Positions 1 to 8,932 of a stretch of 64,000 nt of DNA are shown one piece after another (within the stretch, counting starts at the first letter, position 1; every line of letters starts with the position of its first letter). The position numbers and the translations under genes are program-made. Origin of the DNA: DASUAS01 sp963819475. GTDB taxonomy: Bacteria; Actinomycetota; Acidimicrobiia; IMCC26256; DASPTH01. The DNA lies in assembly GCA_963819475.1 (NCBI GenBank), contig CAWFWE010000002.1, positions 1,240,001 through 1,304,000 on the forward strand. Direction: 5' to 3'. A model generated the notes under the pieces. That model made no database searches, had not been told where the DNA came from, and worked only from the letters and a program-made list of their open reading frames with translations.

Positions 1-2
1 CC

Positions 3-146
3 GCGCACATCACCGTCGGCGTCCTCTGCTCGGTCGCCGCCGTCCTCCTGGCAGTGCTCGACGATTGGTGGGTGGCGTGCTCACTCGCCGTCGCCGGGAT
101 TGGGACGTTGCTGTACACACCGCGGCAACGCTCACGGTCCACGTAG
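3..146 (+). CDS. C-terminal end of an integral membrane protein (partial)
   Basis: An open frame enters from the left edge and stops at a TAG at 144-146. The 47 visible residues form two hydrophobic stretches separated by a short acidic/aromatic turn (LDDWW) and end in a basic tail (TPRQRSRST), as at the cytoplasmic end of a transporter or permease. Nothing in this fragment identifies the family. The frame has high GC at third positions, which is the main reason for preferring it over the overlapping frames. Confidence 0.45.
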   Translation, partial: AHITVGVLCSVAAVLLAVLDDWWVACSLAVAGIGTLLYTPRQRSRST

Positions 147-167
147 GGAGCTTCGACTCTGGCTCGA

Positions 168-278
168 TCAGACGAACACGCGGCCCCGGACCAGCCGGTC
201 GGCCGGGACTGTCAGATCCTCCGGGTTCTCATAATCAGCGAGCAACTCCTCGAGCAGCTCCGGGCGGATCTCTGCCAT
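168..278 (-). pseudogene. IS256-family transposase N-terminal remnant
   Basis: A 36-residue reading frame starts at an ATG preceded by AGGAGG eight bases upstream. Its N-terminus (PELLEELLADYENPEDL) resembles the opening of IS256-type mutator transposases, which carry an ELL-x-DY-x-x-PEDL-like segment before the catalytic domain. It stops after VFV, so more than 90 percent of a usual 400-residue transposase is absent. It lies beside an IS110 remnant, so this is a zone of decayed insertions. An unrelated small protein is the alternative. Confidence 0.4.
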
Positions 279-329
279 GACGCCATCCCTCCTGAGCAGA
301 CCGTCCGCCTGCTCACGGTGTAGCGCCTC

Positions 330-833
330 TTACACAGAGATTCGGACACCCTCGTCTCGGTCCGCGGCTCGCACCTCGGTGAGGAGCTCGACGGCGAGGC
401 GGCGACGCTCGATCCCGACTTGGTCGGACGGCCGGATGCGCCGCAGCTCGAGCGCCGCCCGGGCCGCTGACAGTTGGCGTGGAAGGCCGCCGGGGGTCAG
501 GAGGCACAGCACGGTGTCGCGGCGCGGCGCGTCGTGCGCGTCGGTCTTGTCGATCCGACCAGCGTCGAGCAGTCGCGCTCGCGCCGACAGCGTCGGTGGC
601 ACATCAAGCACCACCTCACCGACGGCGACAAGCTGTTGCGCCAACAGAGCACCCGTGCCGGTCGCACCTTCGATCGCCCGACACCGCGACTCGAACCTCG
701 ACGCGAACGCCACCAGCTCCTCGCGTTGACGAACGCCAGCACGAACTCAGACCTCGCCGACGACTTGCTCGTGCTGGTCGAGCACCGCTGCACTATGTGA
801 TCCCTTGTGGGGATCGATTCCGATCACGAACAC
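330..833 (-). pseudogene. IS110-family transposase, frameshifted and truncated
   Basis: A GTG start at 833 with a GAGGAGG ribosome site opens VFVIGIDPHKGSHSAA, the DEDD-domain start of IS110 transposases. The frame is lost near 715-750. It resumes in another frame with EGATGTGALLAQQLVA and DVPPTLSARARLLDAG followed by DKTDAHDA, all hallmarks of the IS110 N-terminal RuvC-like domain. A deletion then joins this to a later helix (RIRPSDQVGIERRRLA), and the frame ends at 330. The C-terminal transposase_20 domain with its conserved serine is missing. The element is therefore inactive. Confidence 0.75.
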
Positions 834-1189
834 CTGAACCTCCTCGATGATTGCCCAATGGAACGCCGCAGCGGGCAATCCTGAAGAGGTCGAATGCTCG
901 GTCCTGTTTCGAGCCACACCGCAGCCGAGACCCGGCAGGTGGTCTGTTCGCTCGGAAGCCAACCAACGGTGGCAGGGCATTCTGGAGACCACCCACCGGA
1001 CCTCGAGACGCTACGAGCAACACCCGCGCGTCCGCATCAGATCCTCATTCAGGGCAATCTGATTCCCTATCCGCTATCTGGTGTCAAGCGATTCTTTGTG
1101 TGCGGGTTGACCTTGCACGCGGTGGCGGATGCCGACTCGCGGCTCGTTGAACGGCGGCGGAGCAGGTCGCTTCGGCGGAAGGATGTGGC
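834..1189. other. Gene-free stretch between IS110 remnant and P-type ATPase locus
   Basis: No frame here has convincing codon bias or a recognisable product. A weak operator-like sequence (GTTGACCTTGCACGC, 1106-1120) lies 69 bases upstream of the small membrane protein start. It matches the island motif mainly in its left half, so I do not count it as a site. Confidence 0.5.
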
Positions 1190-1351
1190 ATGGGACTCCC
1201 CGAGATCTTGGTCGTGATCGTCGGAGGGGTGGTCCTCGGGGCCGCGATGTGCTGGCTGGCCGTCACGATGGCAGTGCGGCTCGCGCGCCGGCGCCCGCCG
1301 CCGTCGGACCGGCGGCGTACGAGCGGCGGACCGCTGCGCAATGGGGGATGA
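1190..1351 (+). CDS. Small single-span membrane protein overlapping ATPase start
   Basis: This 53-residue protein begins at an ATG with AAGGA about eight bases upstream. Residues 4-30 form one hydrophobic helix, followed by a basic tail (RLARRRPPPSDRRR). Its stop overlaps the start of the downstream P-type ATPase by 11 bases, which suggests translational coupling. Small membrane proteins next to P-type ATPases can act as regulatory subunits (for example KdpF with KdpABC), but no sequence similarity to such a subunit is evident. Function is inferred from position only. Confidence 0.6.
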   Translation: MGLPEILVVIVGGVVLGAAMCWLAVTMAVRLARRRPPPSDRRRTSGGPLRNGG

Positions 1352-4004
1352 CCAGCGCCCCTCGTCGGCGCCGGCGCACGGAACCGATGCTCCCGGCCCG
1401 GACCGCGGTCATGGGCTTAGCGCCGCGGAAGCGGCCGCGCGGCTGGCGATCGACGGTCCGAACGTGCTCCCGCTGCCGCCGCGGCCGCCAATGTGGAGCC
1501 AGCTCGCCGCGCAAATGGTCCACTTCTTCGCGCTCCTGTTCTGGGTCGCGGGGGCCTTGGCCTTCGTCGCGGGGCTGCCGCATCTCGGCGTGGCGGTCTT
1601 CTTCGTCATCTTGCTGAACGGGCTGTTCGCGTTCTTCCAGGAACGGCGAGCCGAGCAAGCGGCGGAACGGCTTCGCGACCTGCTCCCGCGTCGGGCCACG
1701 GTCGTGCGAGACGGCGCGCAGGTCGAGATCCCCGCCGAGGACCTCGTGCTGGGTGATGAGGTCGTGCTCGGTGAGGGTGATCGCGTCTCGGCAGACCTCC
1801 AGCTCGGCGGTGTGCACGCGCTGGCGGTGGACACGTCGAGCCTGACTGGTGAGAGCGTGCCGGCGCATCCTGGCCAAGGCGAGACCGTCTACGCGGGTTC
1901 TTTCGTCGTCGAGGGGGAGGCACGCGCCGTCGTGGTCGCAACGGGCTCGCGGACTCGCCTCGCGGGCATCGCGGGACTCACGCGTGAACAGCGACCGGTG
2001 CCGACCCCCCTTCACCGCGAGCTCGCCCGGGTCTCGCGCCTCATCGCGGTTACCGCGGTCACGGTCGGCGTGGGCTTCTTCGCAGTTGCGCTCCTCCTCG
2101 GGACCTCGGCTTCCGACGGCTTCTTGTTCGCCGTCGGTGTGACCGTCGCGCTCGTCCCGGAGGGACTCCTCCCGACGGTCACCCTCTCGCTTGCTATCGG
2201 TGCGCAGCGGATGGCGGCGCGTCACGCTTTGGTGCGCCATCTCGAGGCGGCCGAGACTCTCGGATCGACCACGTTCATCTGTACCGACAAGACCGGCACC
2301 TTGACGCGCAACGAAATGACCGTCGTCGAGGTGTGGATGCCGGCCGGAAGCGCCGTGATCCAGGGTGATGGCTATGAACCGGTCGCGCACGTGCAGTGCG
2401 ACCCGCCCGATGCGCTCACGGCACTCCGAGAGATTGCGAGAGTGGCTACCCGATGCTCGTCCGGCCACGTGGTCGAACTGGACCGTCAGTGGGTTCCGCG
2501 CGGTGATCCCATGGAAGCGGCGCTCGATACCCTGGCGCGCCGCGTGGGGATCGACCCGGCGAGCGACGCTCTGGCTGCGCCGGAGCTGCGGCGCTTCCCG
2601 TTCGACAACCGCCGCCGGCGCATGTCCGTGGTTGCGGGCGATCGCGTGCTCGTCAAGGGCGCGCCGGACGCCATGTTCCCGATGTGCATCGCCACCGACG
2701 GCGCGCCCGACGCGGTGCACGCTCTGGCCAGCCGCGGGTTGCGAGTTCTCGCCGTCGCGGAGCGTCGCCTCGACGGTGAGAGCCTTCCCGATACCGCGCA
2801 CGCCGCGGAGCAAGGCTTGGAGCTCCTGGGACTGATCGCACTCGAGGATCCGCCGCGCACTGGAGCGGGGGACGCGATCGCCGCGTGCCGTCACGCCGGC
2901 ATTCGCGTAGCGATGATCACAGGGGATCATCCCGCCACCGCCCGGGCGATCGCCCGGGAGGTCGGATTGCTACGCGACGACGCGTTGGTCGTTGTAGGGG
3001 AGGACTTGCCTGACGACGACGAGGCGCTCGGCGCGTTGGTGGATCGTGACGGCCTGGTCGTCGCGCGTGTCACTCCGGAGGACAAGTTGCGGATCGCGCG
3101 GGCGCTCCGTATCCGTGGTCAGGTCGTCGCCATGACTGGCGACGGCGTCAATGATGCACCGGCACTTCGGGAGGCCGCGATCGGTGTCGCCATGGGTCGA
3201 TCGGGAACCGACGTCGCGCGCGAGGCCGCCGACCTCGTCCTGCTCGATGACGATTTCGCGACCGTGGTCGCCGCCGTCGAGCAGGGCCGATCGACGTACG
3301 CGAACATCCGTCGCTTCCTCACGTATCACCTCACGGACAACGTGGCCGAACTCGCTCCGTTCGTCGTATGGGCGTTGTCGGGCGATCAGATCCCGCTCGC
3401 CCTCGGTGTGCTCCAGGTCCTCGCGCTCGACATCGGCACTGACGTGCTCCCCGCGCTCGCACTCGGAGCCGAGCCGCCGAGTGGGCACGCGCTCGACGAG
3501 CCGCCGGTGCGTCGTCACCTGCTGGACCGGCCGGTCTTCCTGCGCGCGTTCGGCGTGCTCGGGCCCGTCGAGGCGTTCGTCGAGATGACAGCGTTCCTCA
3601 TGGTGTTCGTCGCGGCAGGATGGCGCCCGGGGGACGCGTTCCCGCATGGCGAGACGTTGCTCGCCGCATCAGGAGCGGCGTTCACCGCAGTCGTATTCGG
3701 CCAGCTTGCGAACGCGTTCGCGTGCCGCAGCACGATTCGTCCGTTCTGGAAGATCGGATGGACGACGAACAAGCTGCTCCTGGGCGCGATCGTCGCCGAG
3801 GTCGCGATGCTCGCGACGTTCCTGTACCTGCCGCCCCTCGCGGACCTGCTCGATCAGGCGCCCCCGACCGGCATCGGATTCGGCGTGGCGGGGCTCGCCA
3901 TTCCCGCGGTCCTCGCCGCCGACACGATCCAGAAGACCCTCCTCAGGCGTCGGCGGGGTGGGACGAGCAGGTCAGCATCGGCACCCCTGCCGCGTACCCA
4001 GTAA
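1341..4004 (+). CDS. CtpF-like P-type (P2) cation-transporting ATPase
   Basis: This 887-residue membrane protein is full length for type II P-type ATPases, which couple ATP hydrolysis to cation export. The actuator domain carries TGES. The M4 signature PEGLLPTV precedes the phosphorylation motif DKTGTLT, with the aspartate at residue 316. The hinge motif MTGDGVNDAP follows, and the M6 segment is DIGTDVLPALALG, resembling the Na/K-ATPase-like pattern DxGTDxxPA. An N-terminal cation-ATPase domain begins around residue 25. M. tuberculosis CtpF (Rv1997) of the DosR regulon is the closest functional analogue I can name. The transported ion (calcium, sodium or potassium) cannot be read from the sequence. 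No strong island operator was found upstream, unlike the second ATPase at 12 kb. Confidence 0.92.
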   Translation: MGDDQRPSSAPAHGTDAPGPDRGHGLSAAEAAARLAIDGPNVLPLPPRPPMWSQLAAQMVHFFALLFWVAGALAFVAGLPHLGVAVFFVILLNGLFAFFQERRAEQAAERLRDLLPRRATVVRDGAQVEIPAEDLVLGDEVVLGEGDRVSADLQLGGVHALAVDTSSLTGESVPAHPGQGETVYAGSFVVEGEARAVVVATGSRTRLAGIAGLTREQRPVPTPLHRELARVSRLIAVTAVTVGVGFFAVALLLGTSASDGFLFAVGVTVALVPEGLLPTVTLSLAIGAQRMAARHALVRHLEAAETLGSTTFICTDKTGTLTRNEMTVVEVWMPAGSAVIQGDGYEPVAHVQCDPPDALTALREIARVATRCSSGHVVELDRQWVPRGDPMEAALDTLARRVGIDPASDALAAPELRRFPFDNRRRRMSVVAGDRVLVKGAPDAMFPMCIATDGAPDAVHALASRGLRVLAVAERRLDGESLPDTAHAAEQGLELLGLIALEDPPRTGAGDAIAACRHAGIRVAMITGDHPATARAIAREVGLLRDDALVVVGEDLPDDDEALGALVDRDGLVVARVTPEDKLRIARALRIRGQVVAMTGDGVNDAPALREAAIGVAMGRSGTDVAREAADLVLLDDDFATVVAAVEQGRSTYANIRRFLTYHLTDNVAELAPFVVWALSGDQIPLALGVLQVLALDIGTDVLPALALGAEPPSGHALDEPPVRRHLLDRPVFLRAFGVLGPVEAFVEMTAFLMVFVAAGWRPGDAFPHGETLLAASGAAFTAVVFGQLANAFACRSTIRPFWKIGWTTNKLLLGAIVAEVAMLATFLYLPPLADLLDQAPPTGIGFGVAGLAIPAVLAADTIQKTLLRRRRGGTSRSASAPLPRTQ

Positions 4005-4238
4005 TCGGAGACTTCGCCCGAATCGGCCAGGTGTCGCCACGGATGCTGTGTGAAGGTCAAGGACCGGACGTTGGTCGTCCAGCGGTCGCGCGGCTACTCC
4101 GACCCGAGCAAGGTGACCCAGAACGGCGTCGAAGCCTCGGCTCACGGGTGACCTCGACGGCCGGGTCGATGGCACATGTCGCGCGCAGATTGCCAGTGAT
4201 CCGGCGCACGCCGAGCGCAGATCTGGCGCGCGATTGAG

Positions 4239-4937
4239 TCAGCGTCCAGCCACGTTTTGTGCCACGCCAGCCAAGATTCCGGCGACCTCGTCCGGGCGTA
4301 GCCAGATCGGGAAGTGGTCGCCCGGCATCTCTATGACTTCGCCCGCTCGCGAGGCGAAGACCGCACGCAGCTCGCGACTGAACTCGCTGTCGTCGCAGGT
4401 GATCAACGTCGACGGAACCGTTCGCCACGCCGCGACCGAGGGCGTGAGCACCGATGCAGCAACGCGTTGCGGTCGCATGCCGGTGACGAACTCCTGGATG
4501 TCGACGGCTGACCAGTCCTGGCTCGCGAGGTACCGGCTCAGCTGATCGGCATCGAACGCAAGGGTGTCGCCCGCAGGATTCATACACGCCGTGAAGGCCT
4601 CGGCGACTCGGCCGTCCATCACCTCAAAGACGGCTTCGCCGACATCGAGCATCTGTGCGTCGACGTAGACGAGGTGCCTGACGGACGCGTGAGCGCCGAC
4701 TTCAGTGAGCACCATGCCGCCGAAGGAATGACCAGCGAGCACGACAGGTCCTTCTCCGTACTCGTCGAGCAACGACCGAAGTTGGTTGGGATCGTCGACT
4801 TCCGACTCGGGTAGGCAACTCGGGAGTTGTACCGCGACGTTGGGGACTCCGAGGGCATCGAGTACAGGAACTACACGGCTCCAAACCGCCGCCGAGCTGC
4901 ACATGCCGTGGACGAGAACCACCGTTGCTGCGGCCAC
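4239..4937 (-). CDS. Alpha/beta hydrolase (AB_hydrolase_6 type)
   Basis: A 232-residue cytoplasmic hydrolase. The oxyanion strand VVLVHGM is near residue 8, the nucleophile elbow GHSFGG is near residue 70, and the likely catalytic histidine lies in PGDHFP near residue 210. Length and motif spacing fit esterase/haloperoxidase-like single-domain hydrolases. The substrate cannot be assigned. It is convergent with the upstream ATPase and divergent from the lytic transglycosylase gene. The 234-bp gap at 4005-4238 contains only a 33-codon GTG frame with strong GC3 bias at 4050-4151, which I do not recognise. Confidence 0.85.
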   Translation of the reverse strand: MAAATVVLVHGMCSSAAVWSRVVPVLDALGVPNVAVQLPSCLPESEVDDPNQLRSLLDEYGEGPVVLAGHSFGGMVLTEVGAHASVRHLVYVDAQMLDVGEAVFEVMDGRVAEAFTACMNPAGDTLAFDADQLSRYLASQDWSAVDIQEFVTGMRPQRVAASVLTPSVAAWRTVPSTLITCDDSEFSRELRAVFASRAGEVIEMPGDHFPIWLRPDEVAGILAGVAQNVAGR

Positions 4938-5167
4938 GAGGGCCTCCCCGGATTGGCAACCCGCCGAACACTAGGACGCGCACAGTTGTAATGGCTCGGC
5001 CGGCTCCCGTTCCGGTTTGATGCGTGGGTCATCCACCATCGCCGTTGGACGGAGCCACATGAGCATTCAGGAGGCCGCCACCCGTTCCTCCCTGCCGAGC
5101 GCAGGCTCCGGCCCCACCGGTTGACGAGGTGAGGACCGAGAGCGTGACGTGGCACGCTTCGTGCGTG

Positions 5168-6064
5168 ATGCGGGTCCGGGCCACGGTGGTCGCGGGTGCA
5201 ATCGTGATCCTGCTCGCCGCGTGTCACGACGGTGGCGGCTCCTCGACCGCCACCCCACCGCCGCGTCGCCTCGCTCCATCCCCGACCGTGTCGCCGACGA
5301 CCACGACGGCGCCGCCGGTCACGAGCCCGGACCAGCTGACCGCGCCCACGAGCGCCGGCGCGGTGGCCGCTGAGCTCGTGCGCGTGGAGCGTGCGTTGCG
5401 GGCGGACGGTCCCGACCCGCAGACCCGACTCGCGCTCGGATGGGCACAGCAACTGGCGTACGGCGCGCTCTCGTCTCACCCCGAATGGACTGACGCCGTG
5501 TTCGCCGCCTTGCCCGCCGACGTCGCGCCGATCGTGCACGCGAACCACGACGCGGCGGAGCACCTCGAGAGCCCGAGCCTGGGGCCCGTGCCGACGGAGC
5601 TGCCGGACTGGACGATCCGTACGCCGCTGCCGGCGTCGGCCCTTCTGGGATTCTACCGGGAGGCCGAGACGGAGTCGGGCATCCCGTGGGCCTACCTCGC
5701 CGCGATCCACTTCGTGGAGACGCGCATGGGCCGCATCCACGGCAACAGCAGCGCCGGCGCACAAGGCCCGATGCAGTTCATCCCGAGCACGTGGGCGGCG
5801 TACGGCAACGGCGGCGACGTCAATGACGACCACGACGCGATCTTGGCCGCAGGGCGCTTCCTGGCCGCGAACGGCGGTACCACCGACATCGGTCGCGCGC
5901 TCTTCGCGTACAACCCCAGCGACGACTACGTCGCCGCGATCGAGGCGTACGCGGGCGTCATCACGGCCGACCCCCGTGCGTACGACGGCTACTACGCGTG
6001 GCAGGTGTACGTCACGACGACCGCGGGAACCCGCCGGCTCCCGGAAGGGTGGACGCGCCCGTAG
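5168..6064 (+). CDS. Lipoprotein lytic murein transglycosylase
   Basis: The preferred start is the ATG giving MRVRATVVAGAIVILLAAC, a type II signal peptide with lipobox LAAC. A start 13 codons upstream is possible but would bury the signal. A Thr/Pro-rich linker (about residues 25-60) leads to an SLT-type domain. The catalytic glutamate lies in HFVETRMG, followed by AGAQGPMQFIPSTWAAYG and a C-terminal FAYNPSDDYV repeat-like segment typical of this fold. The product should be exported, lipidated, and cleave peptidoglycan glycan strands during growth or division. It stands alone between a hydrolase and an IS481 element. Confidence 0.88.
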   Translation: MRVRATVVAGAIVILLAACHDGGGSSTATPPPRRLAPSPTVSPTTTTAPPVTSPDQLTAPTSAGAVAAELVRVERALRADGPDPQTRLALGWAQQLAYGALSSHPEWTDAVFAALPADVAPIVHANHDAAEHLESPSLGPVPTELPDWTIRTPLPASALLGFYREAETESGIPWAYLAAIHFVETRMGRIHGNSSAGAQGPMQFIPSTWAAYGNGGDVNDDHDAILAAGRFLAANGGTTDIGRALFAYNPSDDYVAAIEAYAGVITADPRAYDGYYAWQVYVTTTAGTRRLPEGWTRP

Positions 6065-6171
6065 CGGTCGCGTTCGGACCCATGGGCGTCGACGGCGTCA
6101 CGTGCAGCTCTGGCCTCGGCACTCACGGGGCTCGTGATCATTCTGTGATCATGGCGATCACGACGGCTAGA

Positions 6172-7252
6172 TGTACCCGGCCATCAGGTTGGTGACAGGC
6201 GGCTGGTCGGGGGGAAGCCTCCGAGGGAGCTGTGGCGGCGTCGAGTGTTGTAGTCGTCGAGCCAGGGTGCAAGCGCGGCGGTGCGTTCGGCGTTGGTGGT
6301 GAAGACCTGCCGGTAGGCCCATTCGGTTTGCAGGGTGCGGTGGAAGCGTTCGACCTTGCCGTTTTGCCAGGGACAATGAGGGCGGATGAGGACGTGGCGG
6401 GCTCGTAGGCGTTTCAGATGCCCGGCGAGGGCGTTGCTGCGGGTGTAGCTCCAGTGGTTGTCGGTCATGACTCGTCGGATGCGGTGGATCCCAGCAGCGG
6501 TGAACGCCTCGACCGCGCGGGCGAAGAACGCGGCGCAGCTGGCCGCGGTTTCATCGGGAAGGATCTCCGCGTAGGCGTAGCGGCTGTGGTCATCGACCAT
6601 CGAGTGCACGTAGTCGAACCCGATCCGTGCCTTCCTCTTCGTGGCGGTGGATCCCATCTGGCGGCCGTGAGCTCGCCAGCCGCCCCCGTCGGGGATCCGG
6701 CCGATCTTCTTGACGTCCATGTGGACCAGCTCACCGGGACGGGCTCGTTCGTAACGCACCGCCGTCGTCTTCGATGCCCGGATCACCTCGCCGGTCATCG
6801 GGTCACACACCGCCAGGCGGGGCATGTCGTGGCGGCGCAGGATCCGGCTCACGGTCCGGGCTGGGATCCCCAGCTCGGGACCCAGCCAATCCTGACCTCG
6901 ACGATGCTCGGCTCGTGCGGCGACCACCACCGTCTCGACCTCGGCCGGTGTCCTGGTCGCCATGCGATGCGGTCGCGACGACCGGTCGAACAGACCGGCG
7001 TCACCCTCGGCGTCGAAGCGAGCAACCCAACGATGCGCGCACTGACGCGACACGCCCATCGCTCGAGCGACATGCGCGACCGGCATCCCCTGCTCTCGGA
7101 CACGACGAACCAACAGACGGCGACCATGCACCGTCAACCGAGCGTTACGGTGAGACACGAAGACCTCCGGGGTGTGGAGACGGCAATCCCCACAGCTTCG
7201 GAGGTCTTCGCTTCAGATCAACGGACCGTCACCAACGTCCCGGCCGAGTACA
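6172..7252 (-). mobile_element. Complete IS481-family insertion sequence
   Basis: The ends TGTACCCGGCC (6172) and the complement of GGCCGAGTACA (ending 7252) are imperfect terminal inverted repeats. Over 30 bases including four flanking bases, 24 match. The six bases GCTAGA occur directly on both sides (6166-6171 and 7253-7258) and look like a target-site duplication. The element holds one transposase gene and nothing else, 1081 bp in all, a usual size for the family. Intact ends, an intact gene and a preserved duplication indicate recent insertion. Confidence 0.88.
6184..7158 (-). CDS. IS481-family transposase
   Basis: This 324-residue DDE transposase has an N-terminal helix-turn-helix (VAHVARAMGVSRQCAHRW, about residues 27-45), as usual for IS481. 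The catalytic core has the first aspartate in LVHMDVKK, the second in VMTDNHWSYT, and the glutamate in NGKVERFHRTL. The C-terminal motif YNTRRRHSSLGG is the family signature. The gene fills most of the element between the inverted repeats, and no disruption is visible. Confidence 0.95.
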   Translation of the reverse strand: MSHRNARLTVHGRRLLVRRVREQGMPVAHVARAMGVSRQCAHRWVARFDAEGDAGLFDRSSRPHRMATRTPAEVETVVVAARAEHRRGQDWLGPELGIPARTVSRILRRHDMPRLAVCDPMTGEVIRASKTTAVRYERARPGELVHMDVKKIGRIPDGGGWRAHGRQMGSTATKRKARIGFDYVHSMVDDHSRYAYAEILPDETAASCAAFFARAVEAFTAAGIHRIRRVMTDNHWSYTRSNALAGHLKRLRARHVLIRPHCPWQNGKVERFHRTLQTEWAYRQVFTTNAERTAALAPWLDDYNTRRRHSSLGGFPPTSRLSPT

Positions 7253-7282
7253 GCTAGATGCATGGCCTGACGACGTTGCGAC

Positions 7283-7329
7283 TGGAGGCGGCGACGGGAA
7301 TCGAACCCGTGTCCAGGGTTTGCAGTCCG
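7283..7329 (-). tRNA. tRNA-Cys 3' fragment (att-like remnant)
   Basis: Read on the minus strand, the sequence has a GCA anticodon in a CTGCAAA loop, a perfect T-arm (ACGGGTTCGATTCCCGT), an acceptor strand CGCCGCC and a genomic CCA end. The 5' half does not form a matching acceptor or D-arm, and the anticodon stem is mismatched, so this is not a functional tRNA. Isolated tRNA 3' ends are commonly left at integration sites of mobile islands. It lies 30 bp from the IS481 element. An undetected intact tRNA-Cys elsewhere is implied. Confidence 0.7.
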
Positions 7330-7489
7330 TGCCCGATCATGACGCGCCGTCCGCGGTCGTGACGTGGAGTGCGTCTGACCTGCTTCGCGCTGTCGGTCCG
7401 AGCGAGGGTGACGCCCCGTTCGCACTGGTGACGCGGTGAGTTTGCAGACCGTTTGCACCGGCACGACGTTCGGTCACCGGACCATGGGC

Positions 7490-8839
7490 TCACTGGACTA
7501 TGAAGGTCGTGACCATGCCGAACATGCCTTTGTCGCTTTCGGCGTGGCTGAGGATGTGGCAGTGCCACGCCCAGACACCGGGTTCGGTGGCATGCACGAG
7601 CACCGTGTATCGCTCGCCCGGCGCCACGTCGAGCGTGTCGACCTGATAGGGCGCCGGCGTCGGGAAGCCGTCTTTCGCGATCACCAGCTGGGGCATTCCG
7701 TGCAGGTGCATCGGATGGATCTGCAGGCCCTCGTTCATGTACTGGATCTCCACCCACTCACCAAGCTTGGCGATCACCGGCGCGGTGGCGGGGAACGACT
7801 TCCCGTTGAGCGTCAAGCCGATGACGCCGGCGTCGTTGAGGACCATCGGGACCTCCTGGTTCGGCGTGATCCCACCCGGGGTCGGCTCGTTGCCGACCAT
7901 GAAGGCGCCCATGAGCCCGTCGGGCACCTGGTGCTCGGCGTGGTGGTGCGAGTGGTACATCCCCACCTCGGGGCTCTGGGAGGCGACGAAGTCGTACGTG
8001 AACGTGTCGCCGGGCTTCACCGGTGGTTGCGTCACGTCGGGGACGCCGTCCATCGCGTTCGGGACGGTGATGCCGTGGAAGTGGATCGCGGTCGACTGCG
8101 GGAGCTGGTTGTCGAGCACTACCCGCACGTGGTCGCCGGGATCGACCTTGATCGTGGGCCCCGGAACCGTCCCGTTGTAGGTCCAGGCCTGCACCGTGTT
8201 GCCCGGCGACACCTCCCAATCGGTGACCGCCGCGGTGAGGTCGAACTCCTTGGTGCCGTCGGAAAGGAGCTTCGGCGCCAGGACCTGCGCGCCCACGCCT
8301 TTCGTGTTCGGTCCGTCGGTGAGCTGCTTCGTGTACGCGTCGACGGGTTGCTTCATGATCGCGTCCTGCTGGTCGTTCTGCGCCTGCGTCTCGGACGAAC
8401 TCGCGGCCGCCGCGCTCGCGCCACCCAGCCCGACGTGCAGCATCGCGGTCATGCCCGCCGCCTCGTGACCGGCGATCTGGCAGTACGCCGTGTACATGCC
8501 GGGCTTCAAGGAAGAGAGATCCAGGCTCTCCGTCTTGCCCGGGCTGATGTCGGGCGTCTTGAGCCCGGCGCCCTTGATGGCGAGGTTGTGGGCGACGGTG
8601 CCGGTGTTCTTCACCGACAGCGAACCACCGGAGTCGACCACGATGGTCGACGGATCGATCGCGAACTCCTTCAGGGCCACGGGCGTCCCCTGGGCCGCCG
8701 AGGCGATCTGCTTGGCGTCGTCGCTGCGCGTGAGGGCCTGGCCCGCCACCACCAGCGCGCCCAGACCCAGGATGAGCGCCAACGAGGCGAACATCCACGC
8801 ACCCATGCCGATCGATTCGTCGTTCCGCCTGAATCGCAC
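7490..8839 (-). CDS. Membrane-anchored cupredoxin-multicopper oxidase fusion
   Basis: The preferred start is a GTG with AAGGAG seven bases upstream, giving 449 residues. A transmembrane anchor (about 12-35) is followed by an N-terminal cupredoxin domain whose ligands appear complete (His in VAHN near 85, then CQIAGHEAAGM near 120-130). A two-domain multicopper oxidase follows with HFHG near 253, HSHHH near 296, HPMHLHG near 375 and HCHILSHAES near 426. The architecture resembles small laccases and copper nitrite reductases. The substrate is unknown, but oxidation of a metal, phenol or nitrogen oxide at the outer membrane face is plausible. An island operator sits 67 bp upstream. Confidence 0.9.
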   Translation of the reverse strand: MRFRRNDESIGMGAWMFASLALILGLGALVVAGQALTRSDDAKQIASAAQGTPVALKEFAIDPSTIVVDSGGSLSVKNTGTVAHNLAIKGAGLKTPDISPGKTESLDLSSLKPGMYTAYCQIAGHEAAGMTAMLHVGLGGASAAAASSSETQAQNDQQDAIMKQPVDAYTKQLTDGPNTKGVGAQVLAPKLLSDGTKEFDLTAAVTDWEVSPGNTVQAWTYNGTVPGPTIKVDPGDHVRVVLDNQLPQSTAIHFHGITVPNAMDGVPDVTQPPVKPGDTFTYDFVASQSPEVGMYHSHHHAEHQVPDGLMGAFMVGNEPTPGGITPNQEVPMVLNDAGVIGLTLNGKSFPATAPVIAKLGEWVEIQYMNEGLQIHPMHLHGMPQLVIAKDGFPTPAPYQVDTLDVAPGERYTVLVHATEPGVWAWHCHILSHAESDKGMFGMVTTFIVQ

Positions 8840-8905
8840 TGACTTGCTCCTTACGATCGCCACCAGTCCAGGCCGCAAGGATCGTCCGCAGGCCCCGCAT
8901 CCGAC

Positions 8906-8920
8906 AGGGCCGGAAGTCCT
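8906..8920. promoter_or_regulatory. DosR-box-like operator upstream of copper oxidase
   Basis: Reads AGGGCCGGAAGTCCT. Its complement matches the island consensus GGGACCTTCGGCCCT at 12 of 15 positions. It lies 67 bp upstream of the oxidase GTG start, in the gap between that gene and the SRPBCC gene. Confidence 0.6.
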
Positions 8921-8932
8921 GTCTGCGCGCGC

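Noticed and set aside
1263..2930. 555-codon minus-strand ORF opposite the first P-type ATPase
   Set aside because: It is antisense to a gene with all ATPase motifs, is Arg/His/Asp-rich as GC-rich shadows are, and has no recognisable domain.
7283..7400. A complete functional tRNA-Cys
   Set aside because: No 5' acceptor strand complementary to CGCCGCC, no D-arm and a mismatched anticodon stem.
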